This document shows positions 15,445 to 24,289 of a stretch of DNA of 64,000 nt, piece by piece. Where the stretch lies: the NCBI RefSeq assembly GCF_002803605.1, contig NZ_PHRG01000004.1:1-64000 (forward strand), given 5' to 3'. Source of the DNA: Acinetobacter pseudolwoffii (lineage in GTDB: Bacteria; Pseudomonadota; Gammaproteobacteria; Pseudomonadales; Moraxellaceae). The position numbers and the translations under genes are program-made. Each line of letters begins with the position of its first letter. Within the stretch, counting starts at the first letter, position 1. Below the pieces are notes generated by a model. The model saw only the letters and a program-made list of their open reading frames with translations. It did not search any database and was not told the DNA's origin.

Positions 15445-17727
15445 TTATTGATACCAGCCGAACAGCTTAAAGATATAAGGCACATAGGAAATGATCAACA
15501 TCGCAGGCAGCAATACTATCACCGGCAAAATCCAGCGTTCATAACGGTAGTAGAAAGACAGGTGTCGTACTTCGGCATCCGCTTCGGCCACTTCAGCATC
15601 ACCAATCGACTGTCTGGCCAACAGATGATTCAGCGCCACCGGTGGCGTCACGTAACCCAGCTCAAAACCAATCAGGGTAATCATCCAGAAATGAACCGGA
15701 TGAATGCCGTATTGGTAAGCCACTGGAGCAACGGTTGCAGAAATCAGAATCACCGCGCCAAACGGATCCATGATCATCCCGACAAAAATCATCAAGCCGA
15801 CAATCAGTGAAATCACCAGAATGGTACTACTGATATCGGTCGGGAAGGCTTCCATAATTTCCATACGTTCCAGCAAGCCACCGACACTCACCGAGAGTGC
15901 CATCAGGATGACCAGCGCACCAATATGTCCCACGGTCTCACTGGTCGAAATATGCATTGACTTCCAGAAACCCACCTTGCGCAGGATTTCTGTAGCATTT
16001 GAACGCTTTACACCATGATCAACAGCCAGTTCTTTGCCTAGTTGTTCGCTATGTTCAGCTTCACGATATTCTGCATTGGCCGCGGCACCGGCTGTCACCA
16101 GTTCAGGTGTCGATCTTGAGTTTAAAGTTGCGGTCAAGGTTTCATCCCAATGCCCCACTGCCGGCAACGGCGCAGGTTCATGACGTAACTTATCGAACAG
16201 AACAATCATCAGCAGAATGACCGGCATCATCACTGGTGCGGTAAATTCATTCAGGTCAGTCGACAAGGCATATTTATAGAATAACCAGATCAGAATAAAA
16301 ATCACGATATAAGGAATAATCGCAATGAAGGCACGACCTGATTGAGGAGCAGCTATAGTAGGCGCAGCAATGCGGAATTTGTTTTCTGCAAAGAACAGGG
16401 AAATTACCAGGAATAAAGTCGAGCTGAGCAGGAAGACATAAATCCCGTAGTGATACAGTAAGTCGGTGGTCACTTCTTTATTGAGTGATGCCACAACAAC
16501 AATCAGCAAGCAAGGACGTAAGACTACGCCCATTGAACCGGACATTGCAGTGGCGGCCAGTGCAAACTGACGGCGTCCACCTGCATTCCAGACTTCCTTA
16601 TAAATGATCGCACCTGCGGCAATCACGAAAATCCCTGATGCACCGGTATAGGCAGTCGGTAAGGCAGCGGCCAGCAGAATTAACCAGGTCAGGGTTTCAG
16701 GGGCCAGATTCCATGGACGCAGAATGTTCAGGAACATATCTACCACACGGGTCTGTTTCAGCAACATACCGGCCCAGATAAACAAGGCCAGATTCAGGAA
16801 AATACTGGAAAACTCGACCAGTTGCCCCAGATAAATCCCCTGTCCCATTGGATAATCCATAAAGAAGGTAAAGTTTATTCCGGTAATAATGGCCATATAG
16901 GCATACAGTGGCACACTCAAAAAGGCCAGACCAAAACTGCCGCCCTCACGCGTTGGTTTTGGTTGTTTAACCACCTGATATAAACTGATCAAGGTTAAGC
17001 TGCTAAACAGAATCATCCACAGCCAGTAGATGTATTTCATCTCGCCCATCGGTACGCCCGAGTTCAGTACAGACTGGTATTGACTGTAGGATGAGAATGC
17101 CAGAAAAGCATTACCCAGCAGCATGGCGACCGAATAGACTTTAAAATCGATACCTGTACTTGGACTACGCAGACCAATATGATGGGTTTTTAGGGTGGCA
17201 CTGATCGCAGCGAATACCACCATGATGACCAAGAGCAAGGCCCGGTTCTCAGTGCCAAACTTGAATATTCCAAAGAAAGACGTTTCAAAGGCCCGATAAG
17301 CCCGAATACTCGGTTGTGCTTCGACATGTTGAATGGCTTTATCGTAGAACAGATAAGATTCTTCACAAACCTGCTGTGCCTGTAATACCGCAGCCCGGAC
17401 ATCCGCTTGCGAGCGCACGCCGAAGAAATCAGCATATTCATCGGCTGCATCGGCTTTCATCTGCTGCTGAACACGCTGATCGACATTGATATTGCGTTCA
17501 CATTGTGGACGTGTCGGTTCAGCACGTAAAAATGAATATTGCATCCCGGTTGCCGGATCGCCATAGAGACGCTCCCCCATGCGCAGCAACTGGCCGTGAA
17601 TCATTTCTCCAGTACCAATTATCAGTGTGAGCAAAAGCAAGACCAGCACCACGAAGGTCGAGATCCACTCTGTCCAGATATAACGCAACAGACCTAATCC
17701 TGATCTGTTTTGATCATCATTTTGCAT
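15445..17727 (-). CDS. TRAP transporter large permease, fused DctQ/DctM-like
   Basis: A 760-residue inner-membrane protein of the TRAP family, which imports carboxylates with the sodium gradient and a periplasmic binding protein. The C-terminal 430 residues hold the DctM-type core (LPTAYTGASGIFVIAAGAII, GMIMDPFGAVILISATVAPVA, GFELGYVTPPVALNHLLA). The N-terminal 330 residues contain further membrane helices and a large extracytoplasmic loop, so the small DctQ-like subunit appears fused in. No DctP/TAXI binding protein gene is next to it; the nearby lipoprotein at 18565-19605 might be a partner. Substrate unknown. Confidence 0.85.
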   Translation of the reverse strand: MQNDDQNRSGLGLLRYIWTEWISTFVVLVLLLLTLIIGTGEMIHGQLLRMGERLYGDPATGMQYSFLRAEPTRPQCERNINVDQRVQQQMKADAADEYADFFGVRSQADVRAAVLQAQQVCEESYLFYDKAIQHVEAQPSIRAYRAFETSFFGIFKFGTENRALLLVIMVVFAAISATLKTHHIGLRSPSTGIDFKVYSVAMLLGNAFLAFSSYSQYQSVLNSGVPMGEMKYIYWLWMILFSSLTLISLYQVVKQPKPTREGGSFGLAFLSVPLYAYMAIITGINFTFFMDYPMGQGIYLGQLVEFSSIFLNLALFIWAGMLLKQTRVVDMFLNILRPWNLAPETLTWLILLAAALPTAYTGASGIFVIAAGAIIYKEVWNAGGRRQFALAATAMSGSMGVVLRPCLLIVVVASLNKEVTTDLLYHYGIYVFLLSSTLFLVISLFFAENKFRIAAPTIAAPQSGRAFIAIIPYIVIFILIWLFYKYALSTDLNEFTAPVMMPVILLMIVLFDKLRHEPAPLPAVGHWDETLTATLNSRSTPELVTAGAAANAEYREAEHSEQLGKELAVDHGVKRSNATEILRKVGFWKSMHISTSETVGHIGALVILMALSVSVGGLLERMEIMEAFPTDISSTILVISLIVGLMIFVGMIMDPFGAVILISATVAPVAYQYGIHPVHFWMITLIGFELGYVTPPVALNHLLARQSIGDAEVAEADAEVRHLSFYYRYERWILPVIVLLPAMLIISYVPYIFKLFGWYQ

Positions 17728-17924
17728 GTATATTCCTATTTTTATTTTAGCGGCCTGTGTTTGTTCTAGGACGCTGATCTTTCCTTCTGTCCCCGAAAAT
17801 TCCTTTTCAAAGGTCAGGATTTTTATTCTATGTTTTGACTCTGCATCAAAATCAGCACAATAAAAATGACAATTTATATTTTCTTTTTGTTTTTTCTGCC
17901 AAGTGCTTTATTCATTGCTTCACT

Positions 17925-18521
17925 TTAGCTATCCCGAAAATAGTTGCTGACAATATAGGCCAGCGCCAACATCACTCCCCAAATTACCCCGAGCAAATGT
18001 GCTTCGACCAAGACCGGACTGCCAATCAGCTGTGCGGTTCCGACATTGCCAATGGTATTTTCCCAGACCAGTTTGCCAAAGATCAAAAATAACACCAGTG
18101 CAGCAAAACTGCGTTCCCGCTTATACAGCAAATGTACACAGGCAACGGCAACATAGGCACCATGCAGCACACCCGACAAGCCAGCGTAGGCTTCAATATT
18201 GGGTAAGAAAAAATAAAAACTTAAACTGATCAAAGGTGGCAAGATCAGTAAAATGGCAGAAAAGTGCCATAGAATAGCGCGTGGAAAAATAAAAGGCAGA
18301 CAGATAAAAGCGAGAATATTCAGGAAATAATGGGTCCACCCCACATGTACCCAATGTGCCGTCCACAGTCGCCAAAACTCACTGAGCAAACTCTCTTGCC
18401 AGTAGATGAAACTATCCTTGAAAATTTGCAGACATGCACAGAGAGAGACAAAAGCCGCTAGAAAAATAATTTTTCGTCGAACATGTTGATCTAGCATCAG
18501 CTTATGCTTCTCCCTAACCAT
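17925..18521 (-). CDS. rrtA: rhombosortase-like intramembrane serine protease
   Basis: A 198-residue polytopic membrane protein. GLSGVLHG (residues 114-121, catalytic Ser116) and EAHLLG (His175) are the dyad motifs of the rhombosortase branch of the rhomboid family. These enzymes process proteins with a C-terminal GlyGly-CTERM anchor. The shortness (six helices, no extra domains) fits. An ATG eight codons in (18497) is an alternative start, with AGGGAG upstream of it. No GlyGly-CTERM substrate is visible in this window, so substrates must lie elsewhere. Confidence 0.8.
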   Translation of the reverse strand: MVREKHKLMLDQHVRRKIIFLAAFVSLCACLQIFKDSFIYWQESLLSEFWRLWTAHWVHVGWTHYFLNILAFICLPFIFPRAILWHFSAILLILPPLISLSFYFFLPNIEAYAGLSGVLHGAYVAVACVHLLYKRERSFAALVLFLIFGKLVWENTIGNVGTAQLIGSPVLVEAHLLGVIWGVMLALAYIVSNYFRDS

Positions 18522-18564
18522 CTAGTTTAATTTCATCCTTAAAATTCTATGCAGGCTATCTGGG

Positions 18565-19605
18565 TTACAGGTCTGCACTGAACAGGTCATCGAGTTCCGA
18601 AGAGCTGTCTGATTCATCCCAGAAACGTTGCATGCCATCATCGGCGCTGCGCACACCAGTATTTTCTGTCCAGTAACGATCTGAAATTCCACCGACCATA
18701 ATCGCTGCCATACTGTCGATCAGCTTGAACTGTGGATTTACCGGCTTTTCCTCGGTACGGGCCTGCGCAAAGGTTTTTAAAGCATCGCGGATTTTGGCAT
18801 CGTCACCACTGGCCTGTGCTGCTACAGCATATAAAGCATGCGATAAACGTACACCTTTTTGCTCACCAATTTGTGTAGATTGTTTTAATGTTTGGTAAGG
18901 ATCAGGTTTACCATCGCTTGCACCTGGTAATAAAGTCCAGATCACAGCACGCGTAGCATTCGGTGCTCCCCAGAATTTGGCATTATCCAGACAGGTCATA
19001 CCACGTTCCACCACGGCAGCGATATCTTTGGGTACATGCACTGCACCGCCGGAATTAATATCATTGGTCATGGCTTGTAAACCGCTGAGCATACCCAGCA
19101 GATAAACCGTTTGCTCCATATCGCTGTTCATGCGCGGGCATTCTTCACCCAAGGCTTTTTGATATTTTTTTTCATAACGGCTCTGGAACAATTGATAACC
19201 GGTATATTGACGCTGTGCCGCTAGAGCCGCCCAGCGCTTCTGCTCAATTCGCGCATCTTGGGCTTCCGCTACCTGGTTGGATTTTGAAGCACGCAAATAG
19301 CGTAACTCAGCTTCCAGCGCCTTTTGCTCGGCACAAATGCCGGCAGCCGAATACATCAATACGGCTACCCGGGTCGGATCCGCTCCCATTTCTTTGGTTG
19401 CCATGATGGCCGGAGTTAGAGAATTGCCTGAATTACAGACCATCTCGGCATCATCCATGGCTAAAATTGGCGGGACAATATGGTTTTCGGTAAAACCCAG
19501 TGCGACATTGGCACCGGTTTTAATGACATGGGAACACCCCGTTAATACTGTTGTTGTTATTGCAATGGTCGCCATACCTTGGCATATTTTACGGACGCCT
19601 GACAT
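18565..19605 (-). CDS. lipoprotein of unknown function, possibly TRAP-associated
   Basis: 346 residues from the ATG at 19605, which has AGAGGACAGGAAA directly upstream; an earlier in-frame start at 19638 is less likely. A lipobox LTGC with lipidated Cys24 follows a short hydrophobic stretch, so this should be an inner- or outer-membrane lipoprotein. The central part (about residues 90-260) is helical, with a repeat-like Ala/Leu pattern (ALEAELRYLRASKSN..., GMLSGLQAMTND). It could be a TatT-like TRAP T-component, since a TRAP permease lies two genes on, but that is speculative. It lies 44 bases upstream of the rhombosortase on the same strand. Confidence 0.7.
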   Translation of the reverse strand: MSGVRKICQGMATIAITTTVLTGCSHVIKTGANVALGFTENHIVPPILAMDDAEMVCNSGNSLTPAIMATKEMGADPTRVAVLMYSAAGICAEQKALEAELRYLRASKSNQVAEAQDARIEQKRWAALAAQRQYTGYQLFQSRYEKKYQKALGEECPRMNSDMEQTVYLLGMLSGLQAMTNDINSGGAVHVPKDIAAVVERGMTCLDNAKFWGAPNATRAVIWTLLPGASDGKPDPYQTLKQSTQIGEQKGVRLSHALYAVAAQASGDDAKIRDALKTFAQARTEEKPVNPQFKLIDSMAAIMVGGISDRYWTENTGVRSADDGMQRFWDESDSSSELDDLFSADL

Positions 19606-19766
19606 TTTCCTGTCCTCTATAATTGTGATTATGTCCATCTTTCTGCTAAAGATATCAGAAGCATTTTGTGAATAAAAGAGTATTTACTCTAATCCGGACC
19701 AGACACTGTGCCATCAAACTGGCCGACTGCAATTGACTTGATCTGTTGAATTCCCAAATTTTGGGC

Positions 19767-19806
19767 AAAAAAAAGTAGCATTGCGACGGTTCAGCACATG
19801 CTACTT
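19767..19806 (-). terminator. terminator downstream of the small ORF
   Basis: Minus-strand stem AAGTAGCAT / ATGCTACTT (9 bp) with a 16-base loop and eight T. It lies about 40 bases past the stop of the 26-codon ORF, and no other minus-strand gene is close enough upstream to need it. Confidence 0.75.
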
Positions 19807-19847
19807 ATTAACTGTACAAACAGAGAGCCGGTAATAACTCTGCTTGA

Positions 19848-19928
19848 TTAAGATGAAAATTTATCCTTCAGCACCGTCGCGAATTGTCCAACCCCCAAAG
19901 CTGAAACAATCACTACGATCAAAAACAT
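19848..19928 (-). CDS. candidate 26-aa single-pass membrane peptide
   Basis: ATG 19928 to TAA 19848-19850, encoding a peptide that begins MFLIVVIVSALGVGQ and ends KDKFSS: one membrane helix followed by a charged C-terminus, a typical architecture for bacterial small membrane proteins. The frame stays open upstream (...IRENSIESPVW), where only a GTG two codons earlier or a non-standard ATA could start. No good ribosome binding site is seen. A terminator follows. A plausible promoter lies upstream. Function unknown. Confidence 0.4.
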   Translation of the reverse strand: MFLIVVIVSALGVGQFATVLKDKFSS

Positions 19929-19991
19929 CCACACTGGAGATTCTATTGAGTTCTCTCGTATTTGCTGTTGGTGCGTTCAATGTACAGGCTA

Positions 19992-20020
19992 AAAATAAAA
20001 CATAGGTGGGAAATTGTCAT
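19992..20020 (-). promoter_or_regulatory. possible promoter for the small membrane peptide
   Basis: Minus-strand ATGACA (-35, 20015-20020), a 17-bp spacer and TATTTT (-10, 19992-19997). Five and four of six consensus matches. It is recorded because a terminator and an ORF follow in the right order. Confidence 0.35.
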
Positions 20021-20141
20021 ACAATTTATCTTACTGATAAGTCATTATTATTTTTTGTCTGACAATGAAAGCGCGTTAATGATCTAAGTATCTGTTTTAT
20101 TGAAATTTCAATCAAGTGATTAAAATAGCGTTGTCTGACAA

Positions 20142-20528
20142 CTAGATAAGTTTGGTCAGAACTTTCAGGGATTTCCATTGTTTTAGCGGCAATTGGTCAC
20201 ACCAGATCAATAAAGGCTGAGCCTTGGCGTGCTGAAAATACACCACAATATAAGCTTGATGATCAATCACATGACTAACACATACCCGACAGGTGGGCCG
20301 AGATTTGGCCGTCAATGACCATTCACGTCCATCCAGATATTCAAACTGTTCAATCTGGGGCGTCTTGCGATAAAACAGCTGATAAATCACCAGTCCAATC
20401 GCAGCACACAGCAGCCAAATCGCAATCGGCAATAGCTGGTATAGGAGGTACATCAACAGTGCAAAAATAAAAAGCTGAAACGCCAGTGCACAATAACTGC
20501 GTTTCAGCTTGAAACAGCGATTATCCAT
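20142..20528 (-). CDS. YgfX-like small membrane protein (CptA family candidate)
   Basis: 128 residues with two adjacent membrane helices (about 14-55) and a C-terminal cytoplasmic domain (ends LPLKQWKSLKVLTKLI). The topology and overlap with sdhE match YgfX/CptA, which sits beside SdhE in many gammaproteobacteria and has been reported as a toxin affecting cytoskeletal proteins in E. coli. Sequence similarity is weak, so the assignment leans on context. Its ATG overlaps the end of sdhE by 8 bases, implying translational coupling. Confidence 0.65.
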   Translation of the reverse strand: MDNRCFKLKRSYCALAFQLFIFALLMYLLYQLLPIAIWLLCAAIGLVIYQLFYRKTPQIEQFEYLDGREWSLTAKSRPTCRVCVSHVIDHQAYIVVYFQHAKAQPLLIWCDQLPLKQWKSLKVLTKLI

Positions 20529-20778
20529 GGACGTAAAATTTAAGCTTCTTGATCAAATCTTTTAATTCAGGACGCGGCGGCTCAGAGACTTCCATAAACC
20601 AGTCCAGCAGATCTGGATCTTCCTGTTCAACCAGTTCGGCAAACATCTGCTTTTCAAATGGATCAGCAGTTAAGTAGTAGTTTTTTACGTAGGGATCAAA
20701 ATACACATCCAGCTCTTTTAGACCACGACGCGCGCGATAAATCACTTTGCGCTCTTCTAAGGTGATGTCATCAGTCAT
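20521..20778 (-). CDS. sdhE: SdhE FAD assembly factor (succinate dehydrogenase)
   Basis: An 85-residue cytosolic chaperone that promotes covalent attachment of FAD to SdhA. The signature RRGLKELD (RGxxE, Gly19 and Glu22) is the surface that contacts the flavoprotein. The ATG at 20778 gives MTDDITLEERKV and has GGGGAAA upstream; the open frame extends 25 codons further but with no family resemblance. It overlaps the YgfX-like gene. Confidence 0.9.
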   Translation of the reverse strand: MTDDITLEERKVIYRARRGLKELDVYFDPYVKNYYLTADPFEKQMFAELVEQEDPDLLDWFMEVSEPPRPELKDLIKKLKFYVHG

Positions 20779-20961
20779 CGAATTTCCCCAATTCGTTATA
20801 AACCGGAATAGTTTACCTGAAGCCATCGCTGAATTTCGAGGGATTTCATACAAATGACCAAAAGCATCAGCATATTTAAGTTATTTGAACATTCCGCTCA
20901 TTGTTGCTGATCTATGCTTGACCTACTTTAAAGCAAACAGATCAGAATAAGGAATAACAAG

Positions 20962-22134
20962 ATGCAATCCGCAGCCATTCGCCCGCTTGCCCCGATGCTG
21001 CCCCGCCAGCTTTTTACTGCCGAACATGAAGCATTTCGTCAAACCGTACGCAAGTTTTATGAAAAGGAAGTTATTCCGCATAGCGAGCGCTATGAAAAGC
21101 AACAGCATGTGGATCGAGAGCTCTGGACTAAAGCGGGTGAACTGGGACTACTCTGCGCCACCATGCCGGAGCAATATGGCGGCTCTAGGGTAGACCGGCT
21201 GTATAGCATGATTCTGATTGAAGAACAGGCCTATGCCGGTGATTCAGCCACAGGTTTTTCCCTACATTCAGATATTGTCGCCAATTACCTGCTGAACTTT
21301 GGCAATGATGCTCAAAAACAGCAGTGGTTACCCAAAATGGCTTCCGGGGAAATCGTCACCGCGATTGCCATGACCGAACCGGGAACCGGTTCTGACCTGC
21401 AAGCAGTACGTACCTCTGCGGTACTGGATGGCGATGACTATGTGATTAATGGATCCAAGATCTTTATTACCAATGGCTATCTCTGTGATATGGCGATTGT
21501 GGTCTGCAAGACCGGTCATAGTGACAAAGGCTCGGCCAATCTCTCATTGATTATGGTCGAAGCCGACCGGGCCGGATTTAGCAAAGCTAAACCGCTGAAT
21601 AAAATCGGCATGAAAGGCCAGGATACTTGCGAGCTGTTCTTTGACAATGTACGCGTACCACAAGAAAATTTGCTCGGTCTGGAAGGCATGGGCTTTATGA
21701 TGTTGATGAAAGAACTGGCCTGGGAACGCCTGATTGTGGCAATTATGTGTCAGGCTGGCGCTGAAGCTGCTTTCGCACATACAGTGAAATACACCAAGGA
21801 ACGTCAGGCCTTTGGCAAGAGTATTAGCCATTTTCAGAATACCCGCTTTAAACTGGCAGAAATGCGTACCGAAATCGAGTTTTGTCGCGCTTATCTGGAT
21901 CGCTGCATGGAGCTGCAACTCAAGCAAGAATTAGGCATCGATGCCGCTGCTGCGGCTAAATATAAGATTTCAGAAATGTATAGCAAGGTGGTAGATGAAT
22001 GCCTGCAATTGCATGGTGGTTATGGCTATATGCTGGAATATCCAATTGCCCGGGCCTATATCGACAACCGTGCCAACCGGATTTATGCCGGTACCAACGA
22101 AATTATGAAAGAACTGATTGCACGTTCACTGTAA
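20962..22134 (+). CDS. acyl-CoA dehydrogenase
   Basis: A 390-residue FAD enzyme catalysing alpha,beta-desaturation of acyl-CoA, the first step of beta-oxidation or branched-chain catabolism. The FAD-binding segment AIAMTEPGTGSDLQAV (about 133-148), the ITNGYLCDMAIVV stretch and the C-terminal LHGGYGYMLEYPIARAYID are diagnostic. The usual YEGT catalytic glutamate near the C-terminus is replaced (NRIYAGTNEI), while ELAWERLIVA (about 253-262) has a glutamate where isovaleryl- and long-chain acyl-CoA dehydrogenases carry the base. It should therefore be of that subclass. Divergent from sdhE; convergent with almA. Confidence 0.92.
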   Translation: MQSAAIRPLAPMLPRQLFTAEHEAFRQTVRKFYEKEVIPHSERYEKQQHVDRELWTKAGELGLLCATMPEQYGGSRVDRLYSMILIEEQAYAGDSATGFSLHSDIVANYLLNFGNDAQKQQWLPKMASGEIVTAIAMTEPGTGSDLQAVRTSAVLDGDDYVINGSKIFITNGYLCDMAIVVCKTGHSDKGSANLSLIMVEADRAGFSKAKPLNKIGMKGQDTCELFFDNVRVPQENLLGLEGMGFMMLMKELAWERLIVAIMCQAGAEAAFAHTVKYTKERQAFGKSISHFQNTRFKLAEMRTEIEFCRAYLDRCMELQLKQELGIDAAAAAKYKISEMYSKVVDECLQLHGGYGYMLEYPIARAYIDNRANRIYAGTNEIMKELIARSL

Positions 22135-22145
22135 ACTGGACGCAT

Positions 22146-22173
22146 AAAAAGGAGTCACTCAGGACTCCTTTTT
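22146..22173 (+). terminator. terminator of the acyl-CoA dehydrogenase gene
   Basis: Stem GGAGTC / GACTCC flanked by A5 and T5, loop ACTCAG, 11 bases after the stop. It may also act on the convergent almA. Confidence 0.9.
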
Positions 22174-22193
22174 CTTTAGTTCGATATCCGACT

Positions 22194-23684
22194 TTAAGAG
22201 ACCAGACGCGGTTTATGTTTGACAGCCTTGCTGTTTTTTTTAAATTTCAGCACCCTATCTTCAAACGAAGCTTGTTTGAGTTCCTTACGATCTGCCAGAT
22301 AATTGTTGCTGACTTTCCATGGCGCATGTTTACCTTGTTTTGGCATCACATCTGCAGCACGGGCAATATAGCCCGAACTGAGACTACCCATCACAGTATC
22401 CTCTAGTAATTCAGTCTGATCACCCTGAGCGATGACTTCAGCATAGCCCTGCTGATCCATATAGTTCAGCAAACGGCAAATGTACTCAGCGGCAATATCC
22501 ACTTTTAAAGTCCAAGAGGCATTGATATAACCAATAATTAGCGCCATATTCGGCACATCACTAACCATGATGCCTCTATACAGCATATGTTGTGAGGTAT
22601 CGACAGGTTGACCATCAATCGTCGCCTGAATTCCACCAAGAATCTGGATATTTAAGCCTGTGGCTGAAACGATAATATCTGCCTCCAGATGTTGACCCGA
22701 TTTCAGCTGAATGTCAGTTTCAGTCAAGCTTTCGATCTGATCCGTTACAACTGATGCCTGCCCTTCACGTAAAATTTTAAACAGATCACCATCCGGCACC
22801 ACGCATAGGCGCTGATCCCACGGCTCATAATTCGGGGTAAAGTGTTTCATATCCACTTTACCTTTGAGCTGAAACTGCACGGATTTAAGTAACAGCGTTT
22901 TTAACAGTTTTGGCTGTTTTTGTGCCAAGGCATAAATTCCGCGCTGCATGCCAATATTCCGGGCACGGGTAATTTTATAAGCCACATCTTCTGGTAGATA
23001 CTGCCGCATCTTTGCATAAATCATATCAATGGAGGGCACTGAAGCGATATAGGTCGGGGAACGCTGTAACATGGTCACATGCCCGGCGCCGCCTTTGACC
23101 ATCGCCGGAACTAAAGTAATCGCGGTGGCACCACTACCAATGATCACCACTTTTTTGCCCTGATAATCTAAATTTTCCGGCCAATGCTGCGGATGAATGA
23201 ATTGACCTTTAAAAGCCTCCTGATTTGGAAACTCAGGCTGAAAACCTTGGTCATAATTGTAATAACCGGTACAACTCAGTACGAAATTCGCAATCCAGAT
23301 CTGCTTCTTGCTGTGTTCATCCTCAATCTCTACTGACCATTTACAGGTCATAGAATCATAGTTGGCGGTTAACACACGGTGTTGATAATGAATTTTCGAT
23401 TCCAGATTAAATTCATCTACTACTTCGGCCAGATAGCCCTTAATCGAAGCGCCATCGGCAAGTACACTGGCTTTTTTCCAGGGTTTAAAATTAAAACCAA
23501 AGGTCGACATATCTGAATCAGAACGAATTCCCGGATATTTAAATAAATCCCAAGTTCCGCCAATGCTGGTACGTCGCTCAATAATTTCAAATGAGCGCTG
23601 CGGACAATGTTTAGAAAGATGCGCTGCCAGACCAATTCCCGAGATCCCCGCACCCACAATTAAAATATCGATTTGCTTTTCCAT
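22194..23684 (-). CDS. almA: flavin-binding monooxygenase AlmA (long-chain alkane oxidation)
   Basis: A 496-residue FAD/NADPH monooxygenase. The FAD-binding VGAGISGIGLAAHL (about 9-22), the Baeyer-Villiger/FMO-type fingerprint FKGQFIHPQHWP (about 155-166) and a second nucleotide-binding IIGSGATA (about 176-183) are present. Length and overall pattern agree with Acinetobacter AlmA, implicated in growth on n-alkanes longer than C32; the exact chemistry in that pathway is still debated. Monocistronic; no regulator is adjacent. The neighbouring acyl-CoA dehydrogenase could act further down the same route, but this is inference. Confidence 0.85.
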   Translation of the reverse strand: MEKQIDILIVGAGISGIGLAAHLSKHCPQRSFEIIERRTSIGGTWDLFKYPGIRSDSDMSTFGFNFKPWKKASVLADGASIKGYLAEVVDEFNLESKIHYQHRVLTANYDSMTCKWSVEIEDEHSKKQIWIANFVLSCTGYYNYDQGFQPEFPNQEAFKGQFIHPQHWPENLDYQGKKVVIIGSGATAITLVPAMVKGGAGHVTMLQRSPTYIASVPSIDMIYAKMRQYLPEDVAYKITRARNIGMQRGIYALAQKQPKLLKTLLLKSVQFQLKGKVDMKHFTPNYEPWDQRLCVVPDGDLFKILREGQASVVTDQIESLTETDIQLKSGQHLEADIIVSATGLNIQILGGIQATIDGQPVDTSQHMLYRGIMVSDVPNMALIIGYINASWTLKVDIAAEYICRLLNYMDQQGYAEVIAQGDQTELLEDTVMGSLSSGYIARAADVMPKQGKHAPWKVSNNYLADRKELKQASFEDRVLKFKKNSKAVKHKPRLVS

Positions 23685-23846
23685 ATTGTTCTTTTACCTA
23701 AGCGATACTATCTGTTTTTATTAAATCACAAAATTGACAATACACAATGTCAAGTTTGATAAAAAGCCATTATTTTTTTATCTTTTCAGGCCAGATTCAG
23801 ATTAGTTCTGCATGATGCAAATACCTGAAAATAAATTTCAGACATT

Positions 23847-23876
23847 AAAAAAGGCCGGTTTATTCAACCGACCTTT
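23847..23876 (-). terminator. terminator of the alpha operon (after rplQ)
   Basis: Minus-strand stem AAGGTCGGTT / AACCGGCCTT (one G-T wobble) with loop GAATA and a T-run, 30 bases past rplQ. This ends the ribosomal supercluster. Confidence 0.88.
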
Positions 23877-23905
23877 TCGAACAACTCGCGTTATTCTTCA
23901 CGAAA

Positions 23906-24271
23906 TTAGTTAACTTCGCGATCTACTAGCTCAACGTAAGCCATCGGTGCAGCATCACCTGCACGGAAGCCCGCTTTAAGAACACGTAGATAACCGCCGT
24001 TACGCTCTTTGTAACGAGGGCCAAGAACGGTAAATAATTTACCAACAGTTGCTGCTGAACGAGTACGAGCAAACGCCAAACGACGGTTTGCTACTGTATC
24101 GTTTTTAGCTAAAGTGATTAAAGGCTCAGCTACACGACGTAACTCTTTCGCTTTAGGCACAGTTGTTTTGATCAACTCGTGCTCGAACAAAGAGTTAGCC
24201 ATGTTTTGGAACATCGCTTTACGATGGCTGCTTGTACGGCCTAATTTCACACCACTATTACGATGACGCAT
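23906..24271 (-). CDS. rplQ: 50S ribosomal protein L17
   Basis: 121 residues, slightly shorter than E. coli L17 because of a short C-terminal tail. The N-terminus [20 protein letters not shown] is diagnostic. Last gene of the alpha operon, 18 bases after rpoA and followed by a terminator. Confidence 0.97.
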   Translation of the reverse strand: MRHRNSGVKLGRTSSHRKAMFQNMANSLFEHELIKTTVPKAKELRRVAEPLITLAKNDTVANRRLAFARTRSAATVGKLFTVLGPRYKERNGGYLRVLKAGFRAGDAAPMAYVELVDREVN

Positions 24272-24289
24272 GGTGATAGTCCTACTTAA

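Larger units (their letters stand above)
19639..20141. other. 500-bp spacer with a candidate small-protein gene
   Basis: No conventional gene. It contains a minus-strand unit: a possible promoter at 19992-20020, a 26-codon membrane-peptide ORF at 19848-19928 and a terminator at 19767-19806 (listed separately). The remaining bases are AT-rich and unremarkable. Confidence 0.5.
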
